NCBI GenBank assembly: GCA_000499405.2
Contig: HG738138.1
Coordinates: forward strand, 18,887,753 to 18,951,752
Length of the DNA: 64,000 nucleotides
Reading direction: 5' to 3'
From: Onchocerca volvulus
Lineage: Eukaryota > Nematoda > Chromadorea > Rhabditida > Onchocercidae
Shown: one piece after another, positions 15,001 to 27,366 of the stretch
Position numbering within the stretch: the stretch's first letter is position 1
Layout of the letters: each line of letters begins with the position of its first letter
Position numbers and translations under genes: made by a program
Notes under the pieces: generated by a model
The model's input: only the letters and a program-made list of their open reading frames with translations
Told to the model about the DNA's origin: nothing
The model's database searches: none

Positions 15001-18000
15001 CGTTCAGTTCTTTTATAAGAAAAGATTTCTAAATGGCTCCCAAAAAAGTCATAAGCATTAATATATACTTTTACCAAAAGTTCATTTTGAAATAAATTTC
15101 AAATTTCCAAGTTTGGATTTATTGATTGATTGAATACAGTTTCCTGACTACTGTAAAACATTAAAATTCATTTACAGTAAGCTAATGCACAATAAAAAAT
15201 TATTAGGTATCGTGTTTAAAGTGAATCATGATCTTAATTTCTTGCTTTCTCTGCTATTATTTTTTGATCATGATGTAGGAAAATCGGAAAAAAGAAGTGG
15301 AGAGAAATTACCTGCCAGACAAATAACTCAGTTTGTTTTATATTTTAGGATTATTTATGAATTAGGATTCAAAAAGATTAATTTTGCTGGGAAACTTCAA
15401 AAAATTAGAAGTTAAATTAAATATATATTAGAATGGCGTTAAGTGATGGAGCAATGTATAATTGTTCTGGAATAACACTGAGGCCAACAACAACATCAAG
15501 AAGTTATAGTAGTGTTGGTGTTAGTTCCTCCACTACTTGTCCAATCCAAGTAAGTCGCAAGAGTAAAGGGAAACCGGACAATATATGTCAGTTAATGACA
15601 AGTGCTGGTCAAAGAACGTCAATCGAATCCAAAAGAACGCCGTATGAGTAAGTTTAACAATAAACTTTATCCATGTTTGTTAAAAATCTGTCAAAAAGGC
15701 AAATAGATTGGTAGCAACAGTAATATTCCAATGATATTGAGACTCCACTTGAATTGCTCTTTCTTCTCTATTAATCCAAGATATTAAGTTTCCGAGAATA
15801 ACCGATCTGTATTGCTATCAGTTAGAGACTAATATGTATCACTTCAACATTCTTAATAAGATAACTATGACATACTCATTCAAATAGCGTTATCGAATAA
15901 CGGATTAATAGAGAATGATATAATTTGAAGATTTCTAAGCTCTATTTCATAATTCAATAAGTAGCATATTTTTTATGTACATATAAAAACAGATGAGATA
16001 CTCAATCATTATCAAGTAAGTTCAAATCACTTGAAGCCAAATTTATCCCTAAATTTTATATCTTGAAAAACTCGAGACTGCAGGACAAAAAGTGGAAAAA
16101 CATTACTGAAAGGCCGTTCGGTTAGTGTAACAACATTTGGAGATCTGCATACTTCTGGTAAAACAATCGCAGCTACAGCGATGTCTCTGAAAAAGTTCGC
16201 ATCCCAACTTCGATCACCGCGATTCTTCGAACCTGTCACAAATTTGAAATGTTCTGTACCATACACACCACCACCTATGTTAAGTCCAATGAGACGAGGG
16301 TCGGGTCTGTTTTGGAAAATTTCACAGACTCCTCCATCAAAGGTGTTTTTTTTTTTTTATTAAAACATGCGTTACTTATTTTTCGGATTATTTGTTTCTC
16401 GTAACGGTAAATCTGTGCATACAATTTGCATGTAAAGCTCTAATTCTTGATTAACAAGTTACGAGATGCATTGTTAATGCTAGGTTTGATTTTCTTCCTT
16501 GTTCACATCAAACCTTCCTGATAGATCTCTGACTTCTTTTATCAAATATTTTTTTTGTAGTGAAACACTAGTTTATCTGGGAATAATTTTCAAATTTGAA
16601 ATATTTCGTGCTTCTGATGATGTCATTTGTAGATCAGCATGCTACATTCATCACAAGGCGATAATTTTGACGAAGTAGGAGGTAAGAATTTCAAAATATT
16701 GAAATTTTTCGATTTTTTATTGCTAAATTATAATTATCTAGTTTCTTTTTGTTCATTCAAAAATTTTCTGGAAATAACACTTTTCTGCTTTCAGTCCTTA
16801 CATTTCTGCCTTCACGTTTCGTAATACCTTAGTTTTCATGTGTTATTCTTTAGAGAACTCAAATGCATATCTAAGAGAGTTTGCAGGATGTATAATGGAG
16901 ATATGTAGTGTTTAAATACCTATTACTGGAAAAGAGAAGAAAGAAAAAACTTGAAGGCATATTCTCTTCTTTCCCTTGCAGCTATCATTTTATTCGAGTA
17001 ATACAGAGCAGAAATTGTTAGGTCCAAATAAAATATATGAAGCCATCATCACATCTTTGAGCAAAAACTAATAAAATTGTTTTTTAATAAAATAAATTGT
17101 GGTGAACAATTAGTAGCGATGGAAAATTATTCATACAAAATTTTTTTTTTATTGGCTTGGAAGCAAGATAATCTCGAAAAAGTTCATTGCTTTAAATGTA
17201 ATGATAAAATTCATTCGGATTATAGCTAGCGAGAATCGCCGAGAAAATGAAACAGACGAGGAGCCAATTGGAAAACGTTTGCGACGCTGCATTACGTCGA
17301 CACTACAGCCAGTGAAAGAAACTTCTGCAGATGAGGAGCAACAGGGAATGCGGACGCCGATTCGGAAGAATGGATTATGCTATTCGTCCCAATTTTTCGA
17401 TGTATATTTACCCTTTTTCTACAAGGAAATGAAAAATGCAATGCAGTTTGTTGTGCACTGTTACAATAAGTCTTTAGTTTTGTCTCAAGAGTTGGCTTGG
17501 GAAATGATTGGGCGAAAAACCGTGATATGAGGTTTATTTCAACTAAAACAGCATTATTCTAATAAATCTTTGCATTCACTGATGTAATAAATCCGTTTTA
17601 TTTGGAAATTAGATTTGTTCCTGACTTTTTCTTCTATTATTTGTAATTCATTTCAACAACTCGTTTTATGAAATATCATTTGAGTCTATTTTCTTTGTAG
17701 ACCAGATTATTGCGCTTGGAAGCTTTACGAAAGGAATCAGACATATCCTGGAATAGTTCTAACTCATCGAGTATACCTCCTGGTGCAACAGATTTACCCT
17801 CTCCTAGGTAAATGATTCAATTTTTTGAAATTTTAGTTATTTTAGAAATTACATTATTGCACAGTATATTTGTATTGAATTAAAAACTATTTTGTGTTTA
17901 ATTTCTGGTCTGTCCAAAATATCGCCAATGCGGTAAGTGGATTGAACACTAGAGTTTTGGGGTGGAAATATGTGAATAGACTGCTGCTGCAAAACTAAGA

Positions 18001-21000
18001 GATGAAGAAAAAAAAATATTAAACTAAGAGATGCAAAACAGTAAATTCAATGAGTAAGCAATAAATATAGGAATCAAATAATGAAGATATCTCATAAATT
18101 TTATTATTTTTGCATCATCTCTTAATTCTATTTCTATTTTCTATTTTCTTTAAGGTTTTGCCGCTCTTAGTAATTTTTCCTGATCAACTTTTGTATCATA
18201 ATAGTCAGTAACATTGACAACTACTTTCAGGAAATTGTCGGTTTCATTGGATGGTGAAGCTGCAAGAAAGATTTCGTCATGCTCCGATTTTGGCGAAGAA
18301 ATTTATATTGCCCCGGAATCCGATGCTGTACCGTAAGTTATAAAATCTTTTTTGTCAATTTATATTGGTTGCTGTCGAAACATTTGGACTTTATTCTAAT
18401 TTAAACCTTAGAATTGTTTTATCCTTTGAGAGGTTTAGTTTTCGATTATACTATTATAGGCACATCAACTGTGGACGTGATTATCAAGTAAAGGTAAAAA
18501 AATGGGCTGATCGAGCGATAACTGATGAAGAACGTGATGCTATACCAGATCGCGATGATGCCATCTTCGATTGTAATGTCATCGATCATCTGGACGATTC
18601 TGCTGGTAATTTCAGCTTTTATATCGTTCGTATAATCTTGAGAAGTTGTGATTTATATTACATGATTTGTAATAAGTGAAGAGAATCGTTACAGATTCAG
18701 ATGTTTCTTGTTATTTATTCTCTTATGATAATACAAATTTTTTATTGCTGCTGAAATTTGTTTACAGTTGAAGCTTATGAATTATTGGCTTACAGCAAAG
18801 CAGTACCACGGCCAGGCAGGAATAGAGAATTAGCACTACATTTGCTAATGGAAAATAAGGTTTGCACGTGCCAGATTAGATAAAACATTCGATATTTCTA
18901 TAAAATCTTCTCATGCTCAAGCATAATGCTTTTCTGTCGAGCAATTTTCTTTGATTTAGTTGCTCTTCCGTTCTTCTCCTCAGTATTCCCAGTAATCCAA
19001 GCTTCATTTTGTCGTTATTTAGCATCACATCTTTTCCTTCAAATATCAATATTTCCGTGCATATACTTGTTAAGGGGAATATTCAAGAAGCTGTTTTGGA
19101 TTTAATGCGATCAGATACGTTGGACTGGAGTCAGTATCCTATCATCTATAATTCGATATACACTGATACAAGTTCTTGGACGCCGGAAGAAATCAGTTTT
19201 TTCCAAGATGCTATTTACAAAGGCGAGAAAGATTTCCATCAAGTAGCATCAGATGTTCGCTTTATTTCATTTTTTTCTTTAAATATTATGAAAAGGATCA
19301 AAAATATATGAAAATTTTTATAAGATTGCCATAAAAATTTTTATATGTTTTTGATTTTTAACTAATATTTTTAACGCATCTTTAATGTAACTCTTCTTAA
19401 CTCCAAAAAATGAGTACAGAAACATGAACATATGATCAATCCAAACTTATAAACAGCTTAATTTAAAGGCAAATATATAGATTTAGTAAGCAATTGAATC
19501 TTATGCACATCTTTTAGTCCTTCCATTTTCGATATCTTATTTTTCCGTGTCATTCTTGTATATTGCAGTTGGGTAACAAAACAGTGAAACAGTGTGTGGA
19601 ATTCTATTACATGTGGAAGAAAGCATGCCCAGATGATTATCGAAAACTAAGAAATTTGCGACGTAAACGTCAATTACTGGAAATGCAGCAACAGGTTGTT
19701 TATTTTATCATGGATATTGTTTCCCGAATAGTTTGCTAAACTGATATTTACAAATACAACAAATATTTCACATTCATAGTATATCAGACTTCATTATTTA
19801 ATTGTTTGAACTAAAAAGCTTAAAACTTCAATTAGAATTTTTTTTTTCTGTGTTTTACTTTGTTTAGCTCGATTTGATGGAGAGTTACAATCTGAGATCG
19901 AACAGTCGACCTGCCGAAAATGATGAATTGTCGGATTCAGAAGAAGGAAGTGATCTGTCTGTGATTTCTCATGACGCCCGGTAAATCTAGTGCTTTCTCT
20001 TGCATTCATAATGTAGTTGTTGCAAAATATCGAAAACTTTTAACCTGTAAGTGATATATTTTGAAGTTAGAAATTACCAGTTATATATTTTTTAATATTC
20101 TTTATTTCTGAGAAATTATTGGTATTGCAATTCGCGTATATGATACCACAGTTGTACAAGAATTTAAAAAGTTTCACAAGGCCTGTCGAATCTTAGAGAG
20201 TAGAAATAAAACAGTTTTGTGAAAAACTGACAAAGAACGATAAATAGAAACTATTAGCTTGCATTTTTTTTTACATGAATGTAAATATATGTATAATAGT
20301 TTCAACTTTTCTTGAATCACTTTATTAGTGATAAAGTTACTTGGAACTTTTAAGTTTCCAAACTGCTTTAGTGATTTCGAATTTTTATTTAATTTCAGGA
20401 AGATGAAAAGTGGAAATTCGGATAGGAACATAAGTTGTTCACCGGTAGTGCGGAAATACTCAGTGCCAAGATTTGGGGAACTGCCGCATTCAAGCGCTTC
20501 GTCATCACTGATTATGGGAAATGATAGTACACCTCGATCTTTTGGACAGGTAACACCACAACACATCCTCTGTTACATTTGAAAATTTCAGGATATACAG
20601 TCAGTTAGGGCATTCAGATTAGTTGTATAACTATGAAGCATCGGATTGCATTTGATAAATTCTAACCCAGTCGACCAAATTTTTTCTAAAATTTCTAGTA
20701 ATGACAGAATTTTTGAATTCGGATGAACTCAGTTTTCAAAGTTTTTGTAACAAAAAAATATATATAATAAGCGATTTCGGTGTCAGGATCTTATTATAGA
20801 GGTTGTGATAGAAGTGTCTCTAGAAAAACGCAGTAGACCTCATTTTTGCTTATGTCTCGCATTTGCTGAGTGCAACTGTAAATAGATGTTCCGTCTTTTT
20901 AACATGCTAGTTACCTTTTTATCTGCGCGCAGAATCTTGGAGATCCGGATAATATATAAAAGTAACCACCGCTTTTTTTTTTTTGTAGTTACATCGAACA

Positions 21001-21788
21001 CCAGTCAAAAAAGGTGCTCAACCGGCAGCTGATGGCTTCTTCCATTGTCGCCTTTGTGACAAATATTTCGAAAAGGTAAATTCTTGTTTGCTTAAAAAAT
21101 GCGTAAAAAGTCAATGAACAGACTACAATGATCGGGAGATATTTGTTAAATTGTGCTTTGACAATGCCATGATCTGTTTTATTTGAATTTCATGAGGGAA
21201 TTTAAAATATAAAATGATTTTTCCTTTTTCCAGGTGAAAAGTCTAAATGCTCACATGAAATCGCATGCGATGAAAGCACGAGCTGAAGCTGAAGCAGCAC
21301 ATTCACAACTCGATTTGCAACACCACGATAGCAACATCAAAACAACTAATGTTAACAACATTCACGAAAAAACGATGTCTGCAAAAAACTCACCGATGAC
21401 TGATTCAATGTCATTTGTTCATCATCATCATCAGAAAGAGCAGCAGCAAAACGCTCTGAATACTGATCCACTGAAAGCTAGTATCGAAAGACCAATTATG
21501 CAAGTAACCAATAATTTTGCTGCTTCTTCAACTGCAGCAGCTGTTGCTTCAGAACAACATCCATTCGGAGGTGGAAGAAGACTTGGTCAAGATCTCTTTA
21601 TGCAAACCGGTCTAACTCCGGAACACCATCATTTCACCCAGAATACTTTGATGTCTGGTTCATTGGGTTTAGCAGCTCATCAAGCTCTCAATCAATCTCT
21701 TACTGCTGCGAGTGTTCTAAATCAGTTTCCACAAACACAAGCACTGCAGTTTTTGAACAATTTACAAAATCCAGCCATTACTCATTGA
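6558..21788 (+). CDS. ELM2-SANT-C2H2 nuclear co-repressor (TRERF1/ZNF541/MIDEAS type, MiDAC-like)
   Basis: Predicted scaffold for a histone deacetylase complex in the nucleus: ELM2 and SANT together recruit class I HDACs. Seventeen exons join in frame: 6558-6716, 12504-12626, 14862-14992, 15432-15647, 16084-16342, 16633-16681, 17226-17401, 17701-17807, 18231-18332, 18460-18605, 18768-18859, 19075-19254, 19569-19694, 19868-19980, 20399-20549, 20989-21075, 21234-21788, giving 923 residues. Residues ~1-440 are Ser/Thr/Pro-rich and disordered, with SPMRRGSGLFWKI near 260. ELM2 starts ~441 (HINCGRDYQVKVKKWADR) and runs to ~535 (NIQEAVLDLM). SANT spans ~554-610 (WTPEEISFFQDAI, then VKQCVEFYYMWKK). 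One C2H2 finger lies at ~730-750 (C-x2-C-x12-H-x3-H), split by the last intron. The C-terminus is Gln/His/Ala-rich. ELM2-SANT followed by C2H2 fits TRERF1/ZNF541 rather than MTA (GATA finger), MIER or CoREST. The C. elegans counterpart may be SAEG-1, from memory. The exon 7 donor (17402) and exon 12 donor (19255) are weak but keep phase. Confidence 0.88.
7318..7349. repeat. Short inverted repeat (hairpin)
   Basis: ATGGCTAATA at 7318-7327 is the reverse complement of TATTAGCCAT at 7340-7349, with a 12-base loop containing an AAGCTT. The 10-bp stem is perfect. It lies in the first intron of the ELM2/SANT gene. No function is evident. Confidence 0.7.
11986..12064 (+). repeat. Interrupted poly-A tract
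   Basis: Forty A (11986-12025), a ten-base interruption (ccaaaaattt), then 29 A (12036-12064). It produces artefactual poly-lysine open frames. It may be a slippage-expanded tract or the fossil tail of an insertion; no flanking duplication is obvious. Confidence 0.9.
13791..13858 (+). repeat. Imperfect 26-bp tandem repeat, about 2.6 copies
   Basis: Units start at 13791 (caagataagttgcaataatg...), 13817 (caaaataaattgcgataata...) and 13843 (caagataaatgataag, partial). Copies 1 and 2 differ at only a few of 26 positions. The array lies in intron 2 of the ELM2/SANT gene. Confidence 0.6.
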
Positions 21789-21873
21789 CTTCATGAATTT
21801 TATCATTTGTTAGCTTTGTTACTCGTCTCGTTCTTATTTCGCATCGCTGGTCATTTTGCCTCTTCCGCCTTTT

Positions 21874-21875
<2 letters not shown>

Positions 21876-21940
<65 letters not shown>
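21876..21940. repeat. T31-A34 perfect homopolymer inverted repeat
   Basis: A run of 31 T (21876-21906) directly joins a run of 34 A (21907-21940), about 90 bases after the stop codon of the ELM2/SANT gene. If transcribed it could fold into a long A-U hairpin inside the 3' UTR. The lengths may be affected by assembly. Confidence 0.85.
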
Positions 21941-21944
<4 letters not shown>

Positions 21945-22005
21945 TTGAGAGGAAAGTGAAAAAGGGCAGAGTTAATAGAAATTTTGGTAGATTTCGAAGG
22001 AATAT

Positions 22006-22011
22006 AATAAA
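22006..22011 (+). terminator. Candidate poly(A) signal of the ELM2/SANT gene
   Basis: AATAAA on the plus strand about 220 bases after the stop codon at 21786-21788, beyond the T31-A34 tract. It is the canonical hexamer, but in this AT-rich DNA it also occurs by chance. No transcript evidence is available. Confidence 0.3.
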
Positions 22012-22035
22012 TCTATGGAAGGAGTAAATCTATAG

Positions 22036-22295
22036 AAGGAAGAAGGGGCCATTTTCGATGTCTTTGAGAACAAACCGATTGAAATTGATTATGCTAACGA
22101 AAAACTAGTCAAAAGATTGTTAAGGAAATTTTTCAACTCAAATTTGGAGCTACAAAAATTAATGGTAAAATTTCTGTTGATGGGAAAAAAACTGTTTCTT
22201 ATTTCCGAAGTGTTATCACTGAATTAATCAAAATTCGTATGTTTATCAGCGATGTGAAGGATGATGATATAGAGAATTCTTTCAGAAAATATTAG
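22036..22295 (+). pseudogene. Possible frameshifted CENP-X-like histone-fold relic
   Basis: A reading frame starts after an acceptor-like tctatag at 22029-22035 (KEEGAIFDVFENKPIEIDYA, then NEKLVKRLLRK). It loses phase near the A/T run around 22128 and continues one frame over as IFQLKFGATK..KISVDGKKTVSYFRS..ELIKI..VKDDDIENSFRKY before a TAG at 22293. A single missing base in that run would join the two parts into ~86 codons. The order LVxRLL - xLxF - K[IV]SxD - helix - V..D.[LI]E resembles the small histone-fold protein CENP-X (MHF2/FAAP10). This is my alignment from memory. An in-frame ATG lies at 22015, but a TAG at 22033 separates it. It could be a real gene with a sequencing indel, a pseudogene, or chance. 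Confidence 0.3.
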
Positions 22296-24677
22296 GAATC
22301 AAATATTTGTTTTATCATTTCTCTTTCTTATTCGGAGAACAGCGTAGAATTTATCAAAAATGTAGAGAGTAAGATTATACGGAAGAAAATAAGATTTTTC
22401 AGACATTCTTCAGTGACAATATAAATCAGTTTCACAGTTCAAAAGTGGGGACATTCGAAGATGACGGTTGAAATTACTTTTTTACTTGTAAATAAGATAA
22501 ATAAGGTACTATTAATATTGTACATCTATATTTTATAGTAATTGTTAAAATTCAGTGATTTGTAATATAAAGTTTTCACTCAAGTATGGAAAAAAAAAGT
22601 CATTATTAGTGTTCATTATTAGTAAGTACGCCATTGGAAGCAATCCAAGGAAAGAATCCGGTCGATATTCTGTAGTTAGTTATTAATTGGTATAACCACA
22701 TCTATTAAATACACTACATTCGTTAGTAACAAGATTCGAGAACTCGTTGCAGATGTATTTATTTGGATATTTAGGGGGCTTGATTCATCATCTTTGTTAT
22801 GGAAGATTTGGAATCGAAATGATATCAGCTGAGCAATATGTACAAATTTTATATTATCCAAATAACAGCGAGAAAGAAGGCATGAACTTGCCATCCAATT
22901 GATTCCCTCAACAGCCATAATCATTTTCGTTTGCATCATATTCATCATTTTTACAAACATTTTTTTTTTTTAATTTTACAGGGTAAATGATTTCAGTTTG
23001 AGCCAGAATATGTTTTATTTTTTGTCTAATCACAACAGCTACTATTTTATTGTTCAAAAATCCGATTGAAATGTGAGGTACTGCCATGAGACACTAGCTT
23101 ACTTTGATTTAAACATTTGTTTTGCTAATGTTTGTCTTGTCGCAAATTTCCACGTCCCAAACATAAAATAGTATCTGTACTTTAAGCTTCTGTTGAAAGA
23201 TTTTCCAATGCGTATACCTCCCCGAATTTCATGGTAAGTGTTGAATATAGCGGTATCTCAAGTTCAATTGATCTCGCAGGTATACCTCGCTACATCTCTG
23301 TTGTTAGTGTTTTTTCTATAAGATCAGCTCACACTGATATAGATCCGGGAACAAGTGTCTTAAAAACGGATGAAAAAAGGCACGAGAAGGAGAGGTGTAT
23401 CTGTGGCAAGATAGATGGATATCATGATCTTTAGTCGTCTTTTTCAGAAGTTTTCTGTTTTTTCTTAGTGTAGAAGAAAACTGAAAATTGCCATGTACTA
23501 TATCATCTGCAGTTTCTCTAATATGTTCTCCTAAACTAATGAGAAATTTTGTTTTTCTAGTGCTTTGCTAATTTCTGAAGAATTTGATTTAATAACCGTG
23601 AAATTCTATGGTACATGCGTGAAATCCATCTGTACATCTTTTTTTATGCAAGTTTCCAGAAAATATGTTACCTCATCATTATTGTTAATACCTTCTTTAT
23701 AATTGGAGCTTTCTGTAAACTCAGAAATTCTTCTCTGGAACCACTTTCCGAATCAATCCAATTTTTCGTTTTATATCCGAAAATATAACTACTTTTTTCG
23801 CTGTAATAAAAAAAAAAAAAAGAAACAGATTTCGCGGAAAGATTTTCTCAATTCCGAACAACAAAATCCGTTAACTTTTGACAGTATTTCTACGCAATTT
23901 TTTTTTTTTCTCTCCCCTCAATGAAAAATTTTTGTTAAAATGAGACGGGTTCTCCCATTAATCTTTTGTTAATACATATTTCGTAAAAATATATGCATTT
24001 GATTTCAGATATTTATTTTATTACCGGTCCGCTTGAAACTAAAACAAGTTTGAGTAAGTGAGAAAGGAGACGGATGAAAACTTTGATTTGAAATAACTTC
24101 TTTACTTGAATTGTTCATTGATAAATTCGTTTTAAATTCGGCTCGACAGATTTCAGAACCGCTGTTGATCAAAATGTGAACTGTGCTTTTGTTTGTGCAT
24201 CGATGATTTACGAGTATTTTCATATCGGTAAATATTATGTATTATATAAAAAAAGGTCACTGTTATTTATAATTATGGTTTTTTCTGTTTTCGTTCGGTC
24301 AATAAACCAGCATGTGCTCAGTTTTCTGAGTTGAACACTTCAACAACTTAACATCACATTACTAATAATTCCGAATAATTGTGTTATATCAGTCGAGCGT
24401 CAGGTTTAAACTTAGTAAAACCATCTGAGTCTGAAAAGAACTGGTTTCTATCCTTCTTTATTCTTTAAAAACATTTTTCGGTTTACGAGTTTATGATAGT
24501 TATCAATTACTTGATAGTAACCTTTATGTCACATCAATATATCTATTTATTTGCTGAGAAATGTACGCTACTTACGCAAACTTTCAAATATGTTTCTGAT
24601 TTCATTATCTCATTCTGAATCGGAACTATCGAATATTAAGTAATTTAGACAAAAACTTTGCAGAGAGATGATATCGT

Positions 24678-27327
24678 TTATAACTTGCATCGTCGAGAAT
24701 ACTCGTCGAAAAGAGACTGCAGCTTCTTGAAGTCTTTAGTGGAATAAGTATCCTGAAAATCGGAAAAACTGAGTTACTTGAATAATGAGTTCAATTTTAG
24801 AATCTTTGACGCTGTGCCTGTTGAGTTGAACTAAATATATTGTAAGATGAGAAAAAGAAATTTAACACTTACAGAATGAAGAGTGGAAATAGATTCTTCT
24901 GAACTTTAGATTATTTAGCACAACAAGTTTGATATAATTCAGTAACTTAAAAATAATGCATACTGATGGGTCTCCGGTGATGGCAATTATTTGTTCCGTA
25001 TCAGGTGGTACACTTTCATCCTCCACAGATAACGCTTTCAGTTCTATACCTTTACTATGGGCTAGTTGACTTGCTTTAATTGGATTATCCTAAAAAAATG
25101 TGGATAAATTCGTGGCCTTATTGATTAAAAATCATGCGATTAAAATAGTACATAAATTTGATAAAGGAAAAAAAATTAAAGTAATGTGGTCTCTTTATTA
25201 CTTGTATTTCCTCCTTCAAAATTAGTTTTAGCTTTCTCGGAATACTGCAACTAGATAGAATTCATAGAGGAGTTGGGAAATGGAAATCAAAACAGGAAAT
25301 GAAATAGAAACCTGAGAATATCCATCGGTGAAAATAATCATCATTTTTCTAGCACCTTTTCTTGCACCAAATTTTTCATTGAATTCATTGATTGCGTAAT
25401 AGATAGCTTCGCCAGTACGTGTTGTACCACCATTTGACGGTGCTTGATGCAAATCCTTGATGGCCCCTTCTGACGTGATGTGTTTACGGAAATGAAATAG
25501 CGTATGTGCTCGTTTCGGACCAGAATAATATATCGCAGCTACCTTGAAAATTGAGTATGACTTGAGTATGACTTATGATGCAATTAGATTTCGTCTTTCG
25601 GGAGTTTTCTCAGTTTTTGATCATGAGTTTATTTTCTGAAGATCCGTTGTACGCTTTTAATCGTATGACTTACCAAAATCTTGGAATATTTGTAATGAAA
25701 TACAAAAATTGGAAATTATCCTCTTTTGAAACTTTTGCTCTGAATCTTCATAATTTAAATTTCAGATCCTCAAATATTAGCAATTAAACTGAAATTCCGG
25801 ACAGTTTTAAGGAAATACGAACATGTGCGGGTGTTCGACCAAGATCTAAAGACCTGATAAGGATTGATGCAAAATCAATGTAAATGTCTCGTTTATCTGA
25901 TGTTCCTCCAGAGAAATCCATCAAAAATATAACATCCAGTAAGCATTCTGTAATATTGCCCACAACAAAATTCATTCAGATGAAATTCATTTGAATAATG
26001 CTCACTATAGTTGCTTTATAAAGAAAATTAATTAATCATATTTTTTATTGCTTATAAGCTATTTCTTAGTGAAGCAGTCAAAAAAACAGAGAACTGAGAA
26101 ATGATTATTGGAAAAACCTGGTTTGATATTGAGTTTCGTCGGGATGCTTTTAGTTGTCGTAGTAGATACTAATGATTGGGTAGCAGCGTGAACAGGCTTG
26201 AAAGGAGGTGTACCAGCAAAACGAACTTGTCGGAAAACAAATTCGGGAAGAGTTTCACTTTCCGGTTCCAGGTTTTGAGAAAGTTTCACCTTCCTATGAA
26301 AATTTATCAGCTTGCAAAAATGTACATTTGAACAGGAGTAAACACAACGCTTTCAAAATGAACTGATTGGAAAATAGATGAAGAAAATGAAATATCCAAG
26401 TCTTTTCTTAATTAATTGATTTCCTACGATACCTTTACAGGATTATTTTCCTAATTAATTGATAACCTATAATACCTTCACAGGACAGACAAATTACCTT
26501 ATCATGAATGGCACCGATTAAATACAGTATTCATCATTCAGTTGCAACTTACCTATTTATTCGATGTTCGGTTGCAGCGGTAGCAAAAGATAAGGTTGTA
26601 AAGGTGTTATTGGTAGCTGTTGGTGATAAAGTTACCTTCTTCCAAGTGAAATCAGTCTTCGAACCGAAACATTCACTATACGGTTTCAATATCTTACGCG
26701 AGATATTTGGGAAATTTGTATTTGTTACAATATGTGATGAGTCATTGTCAACAAGAACTAATAAACCTCGCCTGAAATGACTACTAAATATTGAAGAATA
26801 AAAAAATATCATAATCAATAATTTTTTCAATTATCAGAAATTATATTCTTCACTATGACCTTAATTCTTATTGAGGTAATGAAGTTTAAAATTCAAAAAT
26901 AGATTAGTGATGCTAAAAAAGCTCTGTCGACTAAACCTTGACTTTTAAATTCAGATCATTGAAAACAAAATATAAGTAATTTACATGTTGTAAGGCTTTG
27001 AAGCAGTTGCAACAAAAAGTTGAACATTCGGCTTATCGACGAGACTTGCTACATTCTGTTGCACTTCTTCGGAATCCCTTTAAAGGAAATCATATCCGTT
27101 TAATGGGATTATTTTCGTGGTGTTCATTCCATGAAATGTTTGAAAATCAAAACTTGGTTCTTCAAAATCTCAAAGAATATCTCTACTGGGAAACTTTTTC
27201 AAAGTATGAATTTCAAAATTCAAGAATTCCAACTGGTTGAATTTTTTTATCATTGTTCCTCTACTACTTTTTTCGTCTCACAGATGCTTCAGTCATTTCA
27301 GTATGATGCCAATAGATAAATCATTTA

Positions 27328-27366
<39 letters not shown>

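Larger units (their letters stand above)
21789..24677. other. Convergent 3' intergenic region
   Basis: About 2.9 kb between the ends of the plus-strand ELM2/SANT gene and the minus-strand VWA gene. Apart from the homopolymer hairpin and the histone-fold-like relic reported separately, it holds unplaced open frames at 22676-22960 (minus) and 23231-23434 (plus). The latter is slightly GC-richer and ends in CICGKIDGYHDL. Neither has a recognisable family. Confidence 0.5.

Noticed and set aside
17402..17530. Continuation of exon 7 of the ELM2/SANT gene to a stop at 17530
   Set aside because: Reading through would end the protein before ELM2 and SANT; the GT at 17402 joins in phase to the next exon. 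A truncated isoform remains possible.
22676..22960. 94-codon minus-strand frame (MFVKMMNMMQTKM…)
   Set aside because: The other strand is also largely open, there is no domain, and it falls in a 3' spacer; treated as chance.
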